Positions 9,204-17,298 of a stretch of 64,000 nt of DNA are shown piece after piece. The notes beneath the pieces were generated by a model. The model saw nothing but the letters and a program-made list of their open reading frames with translations. It did not search any database and had not been told where the DNA came from. The stretch's first letter is position 1; every line of letters begins with the position of its first letter. Both the position numbers and the translations under genes were made by a program. Source of the stretch: an uncultured Succinivibrio sp. (GTDB lineage Bacteria > Pseudomonadota > Gammaproteobacteria > Enterobacterales > Succinivibrionaceae); assembly GCA_934218695.1 (NCBI GenBank), contig CAKQDA010000004.1, positions 1 to 64,000 of the forward strand. Direction: 5' to 3'.

Positions 9204-10236
9204 GGTTCTGAGTAGTTACATAAATTTTTTTAATTTCTTTAATTTCAGCCTTAACTTCTTCTCTTAATTCTTCTGGAGAAACAACTTCCACTCCTCTACC
9301 AAATGAAAGAGCAAAGGTAAATGTTTCGTAATAACTGTCAGTGGTGAAAGAAAGAGTTAATGAGCCATCCTCATTAAATTCAAGTTTCTGGTCGCTACTC
9401 CATATCCTATCTGCCACATAGGTAATGGCATGAGGATTAGTGAATTTTAGAATCACCTTAAAAGGTTCATTTTCAGATATGAGCCCAAACTTGTCTTGTT
9501 TGTTTACCACGTCCGATAGCTCTTTTGAGGTCTTATCTTCCAGGATTTGAATGTTCTGAATTCTGTGTACAGAGAAATTAGTGGGATGTTGATATTTGTT
9601 TACAATCCGATTACTTTTGTATTCAACAATCCAGCCTTTTATATACAGGGTATCTCGGAGGCAGATTATTCTTTTGGGAGCAAAGTAATACTCTTTTATA
9701 GTGCCATTTACTTCTTTCTGATATGAGAGTGAACAGCACTTCTTTTGTGTAATGCAGTCATACAGTTTATGAAGAATTTCTTTTGAATTGCTGTAATTGA
9801 TATGTCCTTTTGAAAATCCTGTTGCAATCGAGAATGTTTTGAAATTACATCTGTCTTTTCGAGGAAGATAGTTAGCAGCATTAAATAAAGCCTTATTTAG
9901 TTCAAGCAGATCGTCTTCAGGTAGAAGCTCTCCTATAAGATCTCTGCATAGCTCCATCTGGCGGTAACCTTCTAAAGCTATTGGCTCATTCATTCCATGT
10001 TTACAGTGCTCTATAAAGTATTTTTTGACTCTGGTGTGCTCATTAAACTCTTCGCAGATATTTATTTCAGGATTGGCATTAAGATCATCAATGACTGCCC
10101 TAATGGACTGTTTAGAACAGTTTAAAATCTTTGTCAGTTCTGTGGTTGAATATTTTTTATCGTTGATAAGAAGTAATCGATAAAGCTTTAGCGCTTTATC
10201 AACTCGCTTTGAATCGGGATCTTGTTTGGTTGCCAT
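9199..10236 (-). CDS. WYL-domain transcriptional regulator, C-terminus altered by IS66
   Basis: A 345-residue regulator with an N-terminal winged-helix HTH (KYSTTELTKILNCSKQSIRAVIDDL, about 28-52) and a WYL-type domain (SLSYQKEVNGTIKEYYFAPKRIICLRDTLYIKGW, about 165-200) followed by a WCX-like C-terminal part. WYL regulators often control phage-defence operons by sensing nucleic acids or nucleotides. The last codons read KKIY and then VTTQNP; the six residues after KKIY come from the IS66 end. Without the element the gene would end KKIY-stop and the PD-(D/E)XK gene would follow after 13 bases. It is divergent from the DnaA-like gene at 10414. Confidence 0.82.
   Translation of the reverse strand: MATKQDPDSKRVDKALKLYRLLLINDKKYSTTELTKILNCSKQSIRAVIDDLNANPEINICEEFNEHTRVKKYFIEHCKHGMNEPIALEGYRQMELCRDLIGELLPEDDLLELNKALFNAANYLPRKDRCNFKTFSIATGFSKGHINYSNSKEILHKLYDCITQKKCCSLSYQKEVNGTIKEYYFAPKRIICLRDTLYIKGWIVEYKSNRIVNKYQHPTNFSVHRIQNIQILEDKTSKELSDVVNKQDKFGLISENEPFKVILKFTNPHAITYVADRIWSSDQKLEFNEDGSLTLSFTTDSYYETFTFALSFGRGVEVVSPEELREEVKAEIKEIKKIYVTTQNP
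9220..9227. repeat. Right target-site duplication of IS66 copy 2 (ATAAATTT)
   Basis: This is the exact partner of 7263-7270 and fixes the element border at 9219. Confidence 0.93.
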
Positions 10237-10413
10237 AAATCTATCCGTTTATCTTACTTATCTCTATTTATAGTTGATAGATGTTCTCTTTTTTGGAATG
10301 GTCCTCAAATAATCATTTTTTGGAGGCTTATGCGTTCTAAATTTAGGAATACTTCAAAGATATACTTCAATTATGATTTGATTGTTTTCCTGCAGAGTTA
10401 GGGGAGTAGATAC

Positions 10414-11433
10414 ATGGAATTATACAATCTTTGGAATAGGACAGTAAATAAGATTTGTGATGCTTCAGATAATGCCCTGGAAAGAGCTTTGTTTCAGTGT
10501 CTTTCTTCTCAATGCGAACTCAGAATATTAGAGCAAACACTGTACATTATCTGCAGTAATGAAAACATAAAAAGTTCATTAGAATCGTTTGGCCAAAAAC
10601 TTATAGAGGAATTATTAAAAAATCTCGATGATCCAGGTGTTAGAGTAGAGATTATTCTTTTCTCTGCTTTTAATGAGCTAAATTCAAATGTTGTTGTGAC
10701 TCACAGCGTTTATCTAAATAAGACGTTTGAAAATTTCATTACAAGCAAAAAAAATCAGGAGGCAGTTATCCTTGCAAAAAAGGTATCTGAAAATCCTGGA
10801 GATAATGACCATAATCCATTTTATGTTTATGGTGATTCTGGTGTAGGTAAAACTCATCTTTTATGGGCGATTGCCAACAGAATTAAGGCTAATAATCCTG
10901 ATTCAAGAATAAGCTTTCTGAGGGCTGATAATTTTATTCGAAGATACATTGCGTCAATCTTGGAGCATAAAGATAACGACACGCTTTTTAGTTACAATAC
11001 GATTACCAAAAAAGATGTTCTGATAATTGATGATATTCATTTACTTTGTAATGGAGAAAAAGCGCAACAGGCCTTTTGGGGAGTGATTATGGATGTTCTT
11101 TCTCAATACCAGATGCAGCTCCTTGTATCGGCAACCTCAGAACCATTAAATCTTGTTACAGATGACAGTGTTCGTCTTTTTTTGCAATCCATAAAATATG
11201 TGAAGCTTTATCCTTCAGATTTTAAGACTAAAAAGAAGATTATCATGGAGAAAAGCAAAGAATTAGAGCTGCAGCTTTCCTCAGATATAGTTGCTTGTCT
11301 TGCAAGGCATTTTAAATCTGATGTCCGTCAGATAGAGGGTTTCATCAAGACATTAAAATCTATGTCGCTAATAAATGAAAAGCCAATATCATTGATTGAT
11401 GTTGAGTCAGAATTATCAAGAACAAACAGTTAA
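10414..11433 (+). CDS. DnaA-like AAA+ ATPase without DNA-binding domain IV
   Basis: A 339-residue DnaA homologue. Residues 1-70 resemble DnaA domain I (LWNRTVNKI...). Domain III is complete: Walker A GDSGVGKTH (140-148), Walker B VLIIDDIHLL (about 202-211), a sensor-I region at LLVSATSEP, box VII DSVRLFLQS and sensor II DVRQIEG with R305. The protein ends at the point where chromosomal DnaA (about 460 residues) would enter domain IV, and the following DNA encodes no domain-IV helix-turn-helix in any frame I checked. It therefore cannot bind DnaA boxes by the usual route. Hda is a known domain-III-only paralogue, but this protein also keeps a domain-I-like part and lacks Hda's N-terminal clamp-binding motif. 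Good ribosome site AGGGGAG. Its role is unknown. Confidence 0.75.
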   Translation: MELYNLWNRTVNKICDASDNALERALFQCLSSQCELRILEQTLYIICSNENIKSSLESFGQKLIEELLKNLDDPGVRVEIILFSAFNELNSNVVVTHSVYLNKTFENFITSKKNQEAVILAKKVSENPGDNDHNPFYVYGDSGVGKTHLLWAIANRIKANNPDSRISFLRADNFIRRYIASILEHKDNDTLFSYNTITKKDVLIIDDIHLLCNGEKAQQAFWGVIMDVLSQYQMQLLVSATSEPLNLVTDDSVRLFLQSIKYVKLYPSDFKTKKKIIMEKSKELELQLSSDIVACLARHFKSDVRQIEGFIKTLKSMSLINEKPISLIDVESELSRTNS

Positions 11434-11738
11434 TTAAAACATTCACAAATTAGCGGACTATTAAAAATCACCTACAAGTAGTATGAACCCCATTATTGAT
11501 CACATGATTGATAATGGGGTTTTGTTATGAAATTAACTTATGAAGAAAGACTTCTAGTTGTTGAAGTGCAAAATCCACGACTAAATTAATTTCATTCTTT
11601 TAAATTCATAGATTACTTACAATATTTTTAAATTCAGATCTTTTATAAATCATCTTCTCTCTTATATTTTTAAATCCAAAAGGTCATTTCACAATTAAGC
11701 ACTTTGGAAATGACCTTGTTACTTATTTACTGTTCAGT
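11434..11738. other. Gap with an IS-like remnant and hairpin
   Basis: This interval holds a hairpin with 11-bp arms (AACCCCATTAT / ATAATGGGGTT, 11486-11521) followed by a 20-codon frame (11527-11589, MKLTYEERLLVVEVQNP) that resembles the start of an IS3-type OrfA. The rest is AT-rich with nothing else I can support. Confidence 0.45.
11527..11589 (+). pseudogene. Possible IS3-type transposase OrfA start fragment
   Basis: The 20-residue frame begins MKLTYEERLL, like the first residues of some IS3-family OrfA proteins (MKLSYEER...), and then stops. The hairpin directly upstream is compatible with an IS leader. The fragment is too short for certainty. Confidence 0.3.
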
Positions 11739-12488
11739 CTATTTTCTTCTGGAAGGACCTTTAAGCTCGATTTCTATAGCAGGATGCAATAGTCTGTCAG
11801 TTGCAGCTTCAGCTTTAGTATCGCTACCTAAAAGAATTGGAAAGGCACTCTTCTTTAGCTGAGTTGATATAACTGTTGATGCTGTTTTATACCTGTCATC
11901 AATAATATTGAACAAATCTTGAGATTCTGATGTGGATATCTTTGAAATTCCAAAGTCATCTAATATCAATACCTTGAATCGTTGTAAATTTCGCATGAAT
12001 CTAAGTTTATCCATCCCTAGCTTATTGGTCATTTCCAATAAAAGGTCTGAAGTTCTGTAATACCTTACAGAAATACCATTAGAACAGCAGTTGTATCCAA
12101 GTGCACAGGCTAACCCCGTTTTACCTACACCACAGGAACCACTGATGATGACATTACAGCACTTTGTTACCCAGTTTAACGAGGTGAGACTGGCTAATGT
12201 TTCATCTTTTAAACCGTAATCAGCTGTTGAAGTTAAATCAGTAAGACGCTGATGATCTTTAAACTTTGCATTTTTAATCAGAGTAAAGCAACGCTTTTCT
12301 TTATTTAAAGATTCCTGTATATCAACACAGCTTAACAGTCTGTCTTCAAATGATATCTTTGCATAGACAGGCAAATTTGACAGCTGATTTTCAATTTCAC
12401 TGGCAAAGCCTTCCAACTTCAGATTTCTAAGTCTTACAATAAGCTCGTTCTGTTTATCAGTCATTGCAGTGCCCATATTATTCTCCAT
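11739..12488 (-). CDS. IstB-like ATP-binding protein of an IS21-type element
   Basis: A 249-residue IstB/DnaC-like AAA+ ATPase: Walker A GSCGVGKTG at 117-125 (the family usually has GxxGxGKTH/S), Walker B VLILDDFG at about 168-175, and the C-terminal RLLHPAIEIELKGPSRRK, typical of IstB. IstB is the helper ATPase of IS21 transposition. Its start overlaps the end of an istA-like frame (ends ...LDLNYGE), the usual IS21 gene order, but that istA is only a fragment. The element is therefore defective. Confidence 0.85.
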   Translation of the reverse strand: MENNMGTAMTDKQNELIVRLRNLKLEGFASEIENQLSNLPVYAKISFEDRLLSCVDIQESLNKEKRCFTLIKNAKFKDHQRLTDLTSTADYGLKDETLASLTSLNWVTKCCNVIISGSCGVGKTGLACALGYNCCSNGISVRYYRTSDLLLEMTNKLGMDKLRFMRNLQRFKVLILDDFGISKISTSESQDLFNIIDDRYKTASTVISTQLKKSAFPILLGSDTKAEAATDRLLHPAIEIELKGPSRRK

Positions 12489-12705
12489 AATTGAGGTCTA
12501 ATTCATTTGAGATATCTTTAGATGCAGTTTCTGCTTTACTATCCTTTTGAGTTTCTGCACTTCTAAGGTGTGCTAGATTAGGATCAGAGCAGAAGTCGAA
12601 TTCACTCTGGTGGTAGATTTTCCTCCGTTGTAGACAGCTTCCTATGGCTCTCATAGAGCATCTTCAGAATTAAGTCCAAGTGATAAAGCTTCTGGCATTG
12701 TAAAT
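12477..12705 (-). pseudogene. IstA transposase C-terminal remnant
   Basis: Upstream of istB the minus strand reads ALSLGLNSEDAL, then in shifted frames LPPESEFDFCSDPNLAHLRS and ...KDISNELDLNYGE, ending by overlap with the IstB start. This is the position and character of an IS21 IstA tail. The fragment is broken by frameshifts and stops near 12700, next to the truncated relaxase. I infer that the rest was lost in the rearrangement that joined it to the relaxase. Confidence 0.5.
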
Positions 12706-12720
12706 CACCTGCCAGAATCA

Positions 12721-13713
12721 ATGGTTAAGATTGATAAGGCCAGCAAGGGTATCAAATGTCAAAAGCACATGATGGCTGCAGCAGACTACATCTCAAGACA
12801 TGGAAAAATTGAGCTTGAAGATGAAAAAGGAAATCTTTTAACTCATGATGAGTTAGAGTCAAGAATTTCAGACTGGTGCAAGTCTCAGAATACTCCTTAC
12901 GACGAAGATGGTAGAAAACGCTCTGCAGATGCAAGACGACTTATCATTTCTTGCCCAAAAGGTAGTGATCCTGCTGCTGTTCGAGCTGCTGTAAAAGAAT
13001 TAGCTCAAGAGTGTCTTGCTTCAGAAGATTTTAGCTATTTGTTCGGTATTCACTATAAATCAGAAGAAATGCCAAACGAGCCAGATCATCCTCATGTACA
13101 CCTTCTTATTAAAGCTCTTAACTCAAAAGGCAAACGCTTAAATCTGAGAAAACAAGATTTAAGATACCTAAGAGAACGTTTTGCTGTAATTGCTAAAAAG
13201 TATGGTATTGATATGAATGCTACTACCAGGGCTCAAAGAGGGCATACTCAAAAAGCGAAAACTCAAGAGCGTATTCATCAAGAAGAAAGAGAATGGAATA
13301 AGCACCTTTCACCATCTCATCCTTATGATCTAGAAAGAATGAAGCAGATTGATGATGCTTTAAATTCTGGTAAAGACCTTCCTGAGAGTGCTGCTAAACA
13401 AAAAGCAGTAAAGACAAGAGAGAACATCATTAAGAACGCTGCTTTGTATATCAAAGAACTTAGAGCTTCAGGCAATGCTCAAAATATAAAGTTAGCTGCA
13501 GATTTAGAACGATACATAAACAATATGCCTCCTGTAGAGACATCTCAAGAAGAGCTTCTAAGAAAGCTTAAAGAGTTTAATAAAAAGCCGAAAGAAAAAG
13601 GCTATGACATTAAAGAGAAGATTAGACAGCGTAAGTCTCATCAATCAAAGCAGTCTCAGGCTCAGAAATGGGCTATAAATCGTAAGAAGAATGCTCAACA
13701 TGATCATATTTAA
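12721..13713 (+). CDS. Relaxase/mobilisation nuclease (VirD2-like), N-terminally truncated
   Basis: A 330-residue protein of the VirD2-like relaxase group. It has DYISRHGKIELEDEKG (about 22-37, likely with the nicking tyrosine of the YISR motif), RLIISCPKGSDP (about 74-85) and HPHVHLLIKAL (about 121-131), the metal-binding HxH motif, followed by GKRLNLRKQDLRYLRERFA, a hallmark of the family. The C-terminal third is a charged helical tail. Related relaxases have some residues before the MVKI segment; here the frame runs upstream into antisense IstA sequence and ATG 12721 has no clear ribosome site. The gene is therefore probably truncated at its start by the IS21-related rearrangement. No coupling protein or oriT was found. 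Confidence 0.75.
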   Translation: MVKIDKASKGIKCQKHMMAAADYISRHGKIELEDEKGNLLTHDELESRISDWCKSQNTPYDEDGRKRSADARRLIISCPKGSDPAAVRAAVKELAQECLASEDFSYLFGIHYKSEEMPNEPDHPHVHLLIKALNSKGKRLNLRKQDLRYLRERFAVIAKKYGIDMNATTRAQRGHTQKAKTQERIHQEEREWNKHLSPSHPYDLERMKQIDDALNSGKDLPESAAKQKAVKTRENIIKNAALYIKELRASGNAQNIKLAADLERYINNMPPVETSQEELLRKLKEFNKKPKEKGYDIKEKIRQRKSHQSKQSQAQKWAINRKKNAQHDHI

Positions 13714-13801
13714 GATAATAATAGTCAGTGGAGAAAACTTTTGGGTAAAAATAAATTATAATCAGCTTGTAAGAGAATAATTTTTTTTTGAGAGTCACTT
13801 T

Positions 13802-14017
13802 ATGAATAAGGCATCCGTTTTTGTTGCAGATAAAAAAACTCCAACTCCTGGAGAGATTTTTTACGAAAATCTGTGTAATCCTAAAGTTGTTAGAGAAAAT
13901 CTAAAAAAAGCCATTGAAGCAAGTTGGGCTGCTGGAGTCCCAGTTCTTCAACAGGATGAGTCTGGAAGATATGAACTTTATCCAAACGGCAAAAAAATAT
14001 ATATAAAGGTAAATTGA
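13802..14017 (+). CDS. Small protein next to a zeta-type toxin gene
   Basis: A 71-residue protein (MNKASVFVADKKTPTPGE...), with AIEASWAAGVPVLQQDESGRYELYPNGKKIYIKVN at its end. The pattern 'A-x-x-A-G-x-P-V ... D-x-G-x-x-x-x-x-P-x-G-x-x' is seen in small proteins encoded beside zeta-type toxins, so it may be the antitoxin or a companion of the gene at 14021-14722. The two genes converge and nearly touch, so they are not in one operon. Function by association only. Confidence 0.5.
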   Translation: MNKASVFVADKKTPTPGEIFYENLCNPKVVRENLKKAIEASWAAGVPVLQQDESGRYELYPNGKKIYIKVN

Positions 14018-14020
14018 TGT

Positions 14021-14722
14021 CTATCTTTCTAGATCGCTAGACTTTTTTTTATTTATAAAGTTTGCTCTATTTTGAGCAACTTGTTTTTCATTTCTACAAA
14101 TTTCATTTACGGCTTTTTGTAGTCTCTTTTGAATAGTTTCTTCGCAAGGAAAGATCCTATATTTTCCATTTTCTTTTGTTAAAGCTATTTTGTATCCAAC
14201 TGTGTTGTCATATACAGAAACTCTATCAGCAGCTTTTAACAATTTAGGAAACAAATTTTGTGCTCTTATAAACCTTCTTTTTATATCATCAGGGGAAACA
14301 AAATGGCCACCTGTTTTTGCCCTCAACTTTACTCTTTCAATATGGAAGGTTTCATCTGGTAACATAACGTACAGAAGGTTCACCTGATAATTTAAGCTAT
14401 GAGCCTTATCTATGAGTTTTAGAGTTGCTTCTGATGTAGCTGTGGTTTCAATTCCAAATTCGATACCTAATTTTAAAGCTTCTTGTCTAGCTTTTAAGGC
14501 TAATTTTCCAGCTTTTATGTTAATTGTGTTCTGTATATTATGTGGTAAATCATTGATGGATTTTGCTCCAACCTTGTTAGCAAATTCTTTTGCATACACA
14601 TCAGGATTGATAATTGGAATATTATTTGCGAACCTAGGATCTAATTCATAAGCTGTTGATTTCCCTGCACCATTGACTCCTGCAACAATGACAAGTATTT
14701 TGTGATCTTTTATATCATTCAT
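14021..14722 (-). CDS. Zeta-toxin-like P-loop kinase
   Basis: A 233-residue protein with a P-loop AGVNGAGKST (14-23), the INPDVYAKE segment that follows the first strand in zeta toxins (about 37-45), GIETTATSEATL (about 91-102), and a lid-region segment VKLRAKTGGHFVSPDDIKRRF (about 130-150). Zeta toxins phosphorylate UDP-N-acetylglucosamine and are held inactive by an antitoxin; some family members in Gram-negatives have other substrates. The basic tail is longer than in minimal zeta proteins. A second, broken zeta gene lies at 15301-16049. Confidence 0.75.
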   Translation of the reverse strand: MNDIKDHKILVIVAGVNGAGKSTAYELDPRFANNIPIINPDVYAKEFANKVGAKSINDLPHNIQNTINIKAGKLALKARQEALKLGIEFGIETTATSEATLKLIDKAHSLNYQVNLLYVMLPDETFHIERVKLRAKTGGHFVSPDDIKRRFIRAQNLFPKLLKAADRVSVYDNTVGYKIALTKENGKYRIFPCEETIQKRLQKAVNEICRNEKQVAQNRANFINKKKSSDLER

Positions 14723-14740
14723 ATTAAACCTTACTTTAAC

Positions 14741-15205
14741 TCAACTATAATTGTTCTCTGTTATAAGATTTTGTAAGGATGGATAAGAGTTAAACATTAA
14801 CATCCAAAAATTAGGATATGTGTCAACTATAACATTTTCTTCTTTACAGATGAAAAGACAAAAAACGATCTGCTCTAAGGGAATAAGGAATTCATGTTCT
14901 GAATCTTTGAATAAAAAGCAGAAATCACAGTTTCCGCATTCTGGACAATAAAAATCATCAGCCTCGTTTTGATATTTTGCTATGTTTTTGTCTGAATAAT
15001 CTTCTTTTTTATTTTTCTGAATGTATATCTCAGCTTGTTTGATCCAATTATTATCCAAAGTCGGAATTTTATGATTAGCATCTGCTATGAGAATACACTT
15101 TAATATATCTGAATCACTAATATAAAAAGATGAAATGTTATCTTTTAATTCAAAGTATAAAGGTTCTTCGGTATCTTCTTTTGATACTTTATTTTCTTCT
15201 GTCAT
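14741..15205 (-). CDS. Hypothetical protein with CPECGNCDFC motif
   Basis: A 154-residue protein with no family I recognise. It has an acidic N-terminus, a Cys cluster CPECGNCDFC at about 87-96 that could bind zinc, and a hydrophobic block HEFLIPLEQIVFCLFICKEENVIV, then PNFWMLMFNSYPSLQNL. The region from the Cys cluster to the end is duplicated at 17270-17566 with about 85 percent nucleotide identity by eye. It sits directly upstream of the zeta-like gene on the same strand (18-base gap), so it may be its partner. Confidence 0.5.
   Translation of the reverse strand: MTEENKVSKEDTEEPLYFELKDNISSFYISDSDILKCILIADANHKIPTLDNNWIKQAEIYIQKNKKEDYSDKNIAKYQNEADDFYCPECGNCDFCFLFKDSEHEFLIPLEQIVFCLFICKEENVIVDTYPNFWMLMFNSYPSLQNLITENNYS
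14763..14944. repeat. Direct repeat, copy A (small Cys-motif gene)
   Basis: This stretch is repeated in the same orientation at about 17312-17491 with scattered differences, mostly at synonymous positions. It shows that the 3' part of the small gene was duplicated within the toxin cluster. Confidence 0.8.
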
Positions 15206-15300
15206 GGTGAAAACTCTTAAAAAAGCTCCTTAGAAAAAGGATCATGAAAATGGTGCTGAAGCTGTAGAAGTCTTTGGAGTAGCTATTGAGGGGATAAAGT

Positions 15301-16049
15301 CTATCTTTCAATATCAGATTTGTTTTTACTAATATTCAATTCTTTATTGATTGCACTGGATGGAAGCTTGTTAAAGTTATTCTTTGAAGAGTCAAATAAT
15401 AGTGTTCCAGCATCGCCAACAACGCCAAATTTATCAGCTAATCCAGATTTAAAAACAATATCTGCATTCTTAGCAAGATTTTTTACTACAAGATCATGAT
15501 GACTTCTATCAGTGAATCTCTCTTTCCCTGACTTGTCATTTAGACCTTCTTCATACCTAGACAAACATCTATTCCAGCTAACGTCTGCAGGACATGTTTT
15601 TATACATGCGTAAGTTGTATAGCCATTTTCTTTCAAATCTTTTAATGTTTTTAGTGGAGTTTCAGCTGTTCTAAAAGTTCCTTCAATGACAACGTTATAT
15701 TTTTCTTTTATCGCTTTTTTGATTAAAGCTTCTGTTACTTTTCCAGCAAATTTTGCTGTGATTTTTGAATTGTCCTTGCCATATGTATTCTGAATTTCAG
15801 AAAAATAAGGATGCCAACTTCTGTATTCGTCACCATTGATGCTAATAATATTTTTGTTATTTTCTTGATAGTCTCTGTTAATACTGACTTTCCAGAGCCA
15901 GGCTGACCTCCTAAGACGTAACCTAATGGCTTTCTTGAGGAAGGTAATATCTTTCCTTGATGTGTTGAGTGTTCCCATATTTGTTTTAAGATAGCTTTGT
16001 TAGGGACAATGTTTTCGAGCTCTTCTTTGTTATGCATTTTCTGAATCAT
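15301..16049 (-). pseudogene. Second zeta-toxin-like kinase, frameshifted at the P-loop
   Basis: The N-terminal frame (start 16049) has NKAILKQIWEHSTHQGKILPSSRKPLGYVLGGQPGSGKSVLT-type sequence with the P-loop GGQPGSGKS. The rest is in a different frame (15301-15978 reading) with ISINGDEYRSWHP, VVIEGTFRTAETPL, and the lid-region motif RSHHDLVVKN. A missing base in the A run of AAGAAAATAAC (near 15860) accounts for the break. This is a separate zeta subfamily from the gene at 14021-14722. It overlaps the upstream small ORF (16030-16284) as in toxin-antitoxin operons. Confidence 0.75.
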
Positions 16050-16284
16050 CTAAATAATATGAAAAAACAGGAAGTCTCAAGTATTTTTCTTTAAGAGATT
16101 TTAATCTATTCAAAATATTTTGCTTATTAATATCTTGAGGCGAAGTTATTAGTAAATTTTCTCTTATTTCAGAACATTCTATAAGATCCTCACTTTTTGT
16201 ATTTAAAGGTGTTCTGTATGCGATAAAAGCAGCAGTTGCTGAAACTTCTTCAATCAGTACATCCTTTTCCATCAAAGTACACAT
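16030..16284 (-). CDS. Putative antitoxin of the broken zeta gene
   Basis: An 84-residue protein (MCTLMEKDVLIEEVSATAAF...), mainly helical, with IAYRTPLNTKSEDLIECSEIRENLL and KYLRLPVFSYY. Its stop overlaps the start of the zeta-like frame by 20 bases, the usual toxin-antitoxin arrangement. Sequence similarity to the classic epsilon antitoxin is not evident, so the role rests on position. If the toxin is dead, this gene is a relic. Confidence 0.5.
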   Translation of the reverse strand: MCTLMEKDVLIEEVSATAAFIAYRTPLNTKSEDLIECSEIRENLLITSPQDINKQNILNRLKSLKEKYLRLPVFSYYLDDSENA

Positions 16285-16392
16285 ATTTGTAACTCCTTTA
16301 ATATTTATCTACTACCATCATTATAATTCAAAATATGAATACTTACTTAATCATAGTAAGCAAATTCTGATTTGATTTATCATTAGAAACTT

Positions 16393-17298
16393 TCAGTTAT
16401 TAAGCACTTCTTGAGCTATGTTTAAGTACTTTAGATTTGTTTCCCAATCCTCCTTATTTAAGATATTTTTAGAGAAGTTAATATCTATATAAAGTTCAAA
16501 TGAACCTAGATAGCGAGGATAACCACCATTAGAATTAGATTCATGAAGTGAAATTTCTATGCTTTCATTTTCACCGAAGTTTTTGATCTTGAAATCTGAT
16601 ACTACAAAGGACAAAGAAGAAAATTCATCTTGCCTTGATATGAAACAAGCACCTTTAACTTTTTGACAATCAACTTTTTTCAGTTTAATTGTTTTTTCTA
16701 AGAAAGTTATAAATGGAGAGTCTGCCTTGATAGGTGTTCTTGATAAATGTTGACAAGTATAAGAAAGTAGAAAAAGCCACGGTAAATTAAACTTATTTAT
16801 GACTTAAATCGTTTCATTGTGCATCGTAACAAAGTTTCTTAACATGTCTTTATAATCTTCATCACTGAAGTAGATCTTAAACGTGCTTCTTACTAAATAA
16901 GCAATTCTGTCAAAGTTCTCTTTAACAAATTGTATTAAGAGCTTATTTTCAGGATCTTCATATTTTCTTCTGCAGTTGTCATCCTTTAAAGAATATGAGT
17001 TAGAAGCGTAAGGACACCTTTTGTAGCCTGCTTCGTTGTATTCAGCTAGTCCTGGCACACTATACGGATGATGTGTTGCATAAGGTTCTCGTGAATTTTT
17101 GAGTCTGTTTGCTTCTATGAGATTTACAAATTTAACTGGATTGCTGCAACCTTTAAAAGGGCATACTGCAAAATAAATACTTTTATTTCCGTTTGATCTT
17201 ACCCAAGGTAATTTTTTGCCTGTCAGTTTCAAAAAATCAGATTCGTTTGTAATTGTATGCGTGTTTGGATCATCTTTGCTTAGCTTGAATATTCTCAT
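16393..17298 (-). pseudogene. Unrecognised gene interrupted by an in-frame TAA
   Basis: From ATG 17298 the frame encodes MRIFKLSKDDPNTHTITNES... with a Cys/Pro/Tyr-rich middle (FAVCPFKGCSNPVKF, KRCPYASNSYS), then stops at TAA 16804-16806. The same frame continues without break for 136 more codons (NLPWLFLLSYTCQHLSRTPI ... LNIAQEVLNN), with normal protein-like composition and no start codon near the stop, apart from a weak TTG at 16614. The simplest reading is one gene of about 300 codons with a nonsense change of a tyrosine codon. I do not recognise the family. It overlaps the end of the small gene upstream. Confidence 0.6.

Larger units (their letters stand above)
7271..9219 (-). mobile_element. 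IS66-family element (tnpC-only), copy 2, with intact target duplication
   Basis: Perfect 16-bp terminal inverted repeats, GTAACTACTCAGAACC at 7271-7286 and its reverse complement at 9204-9219, are flanked by the 8-bp direct repeat ATAAATTT at 7263-7270 and 9220-9227. An 8-bp duplication is typical of IS66. The element holds one transposase gene with two frameshifts and a leader with a long hairpin. It lies between a WYL regulator gene and its former operon partner. The intact duplication indicates independent insertion, not joint movement with copy 1. Confidence 0.95.

Noticed and set aside
245..9219. A composite transposon formed by the two IS66 copies in opposite orientation
   Set aside because: Copy 2 has its own perfect 8-bp target duplication, copy 1 has none that matches, and the copies differ clearly in sequence. 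They arrived separately.
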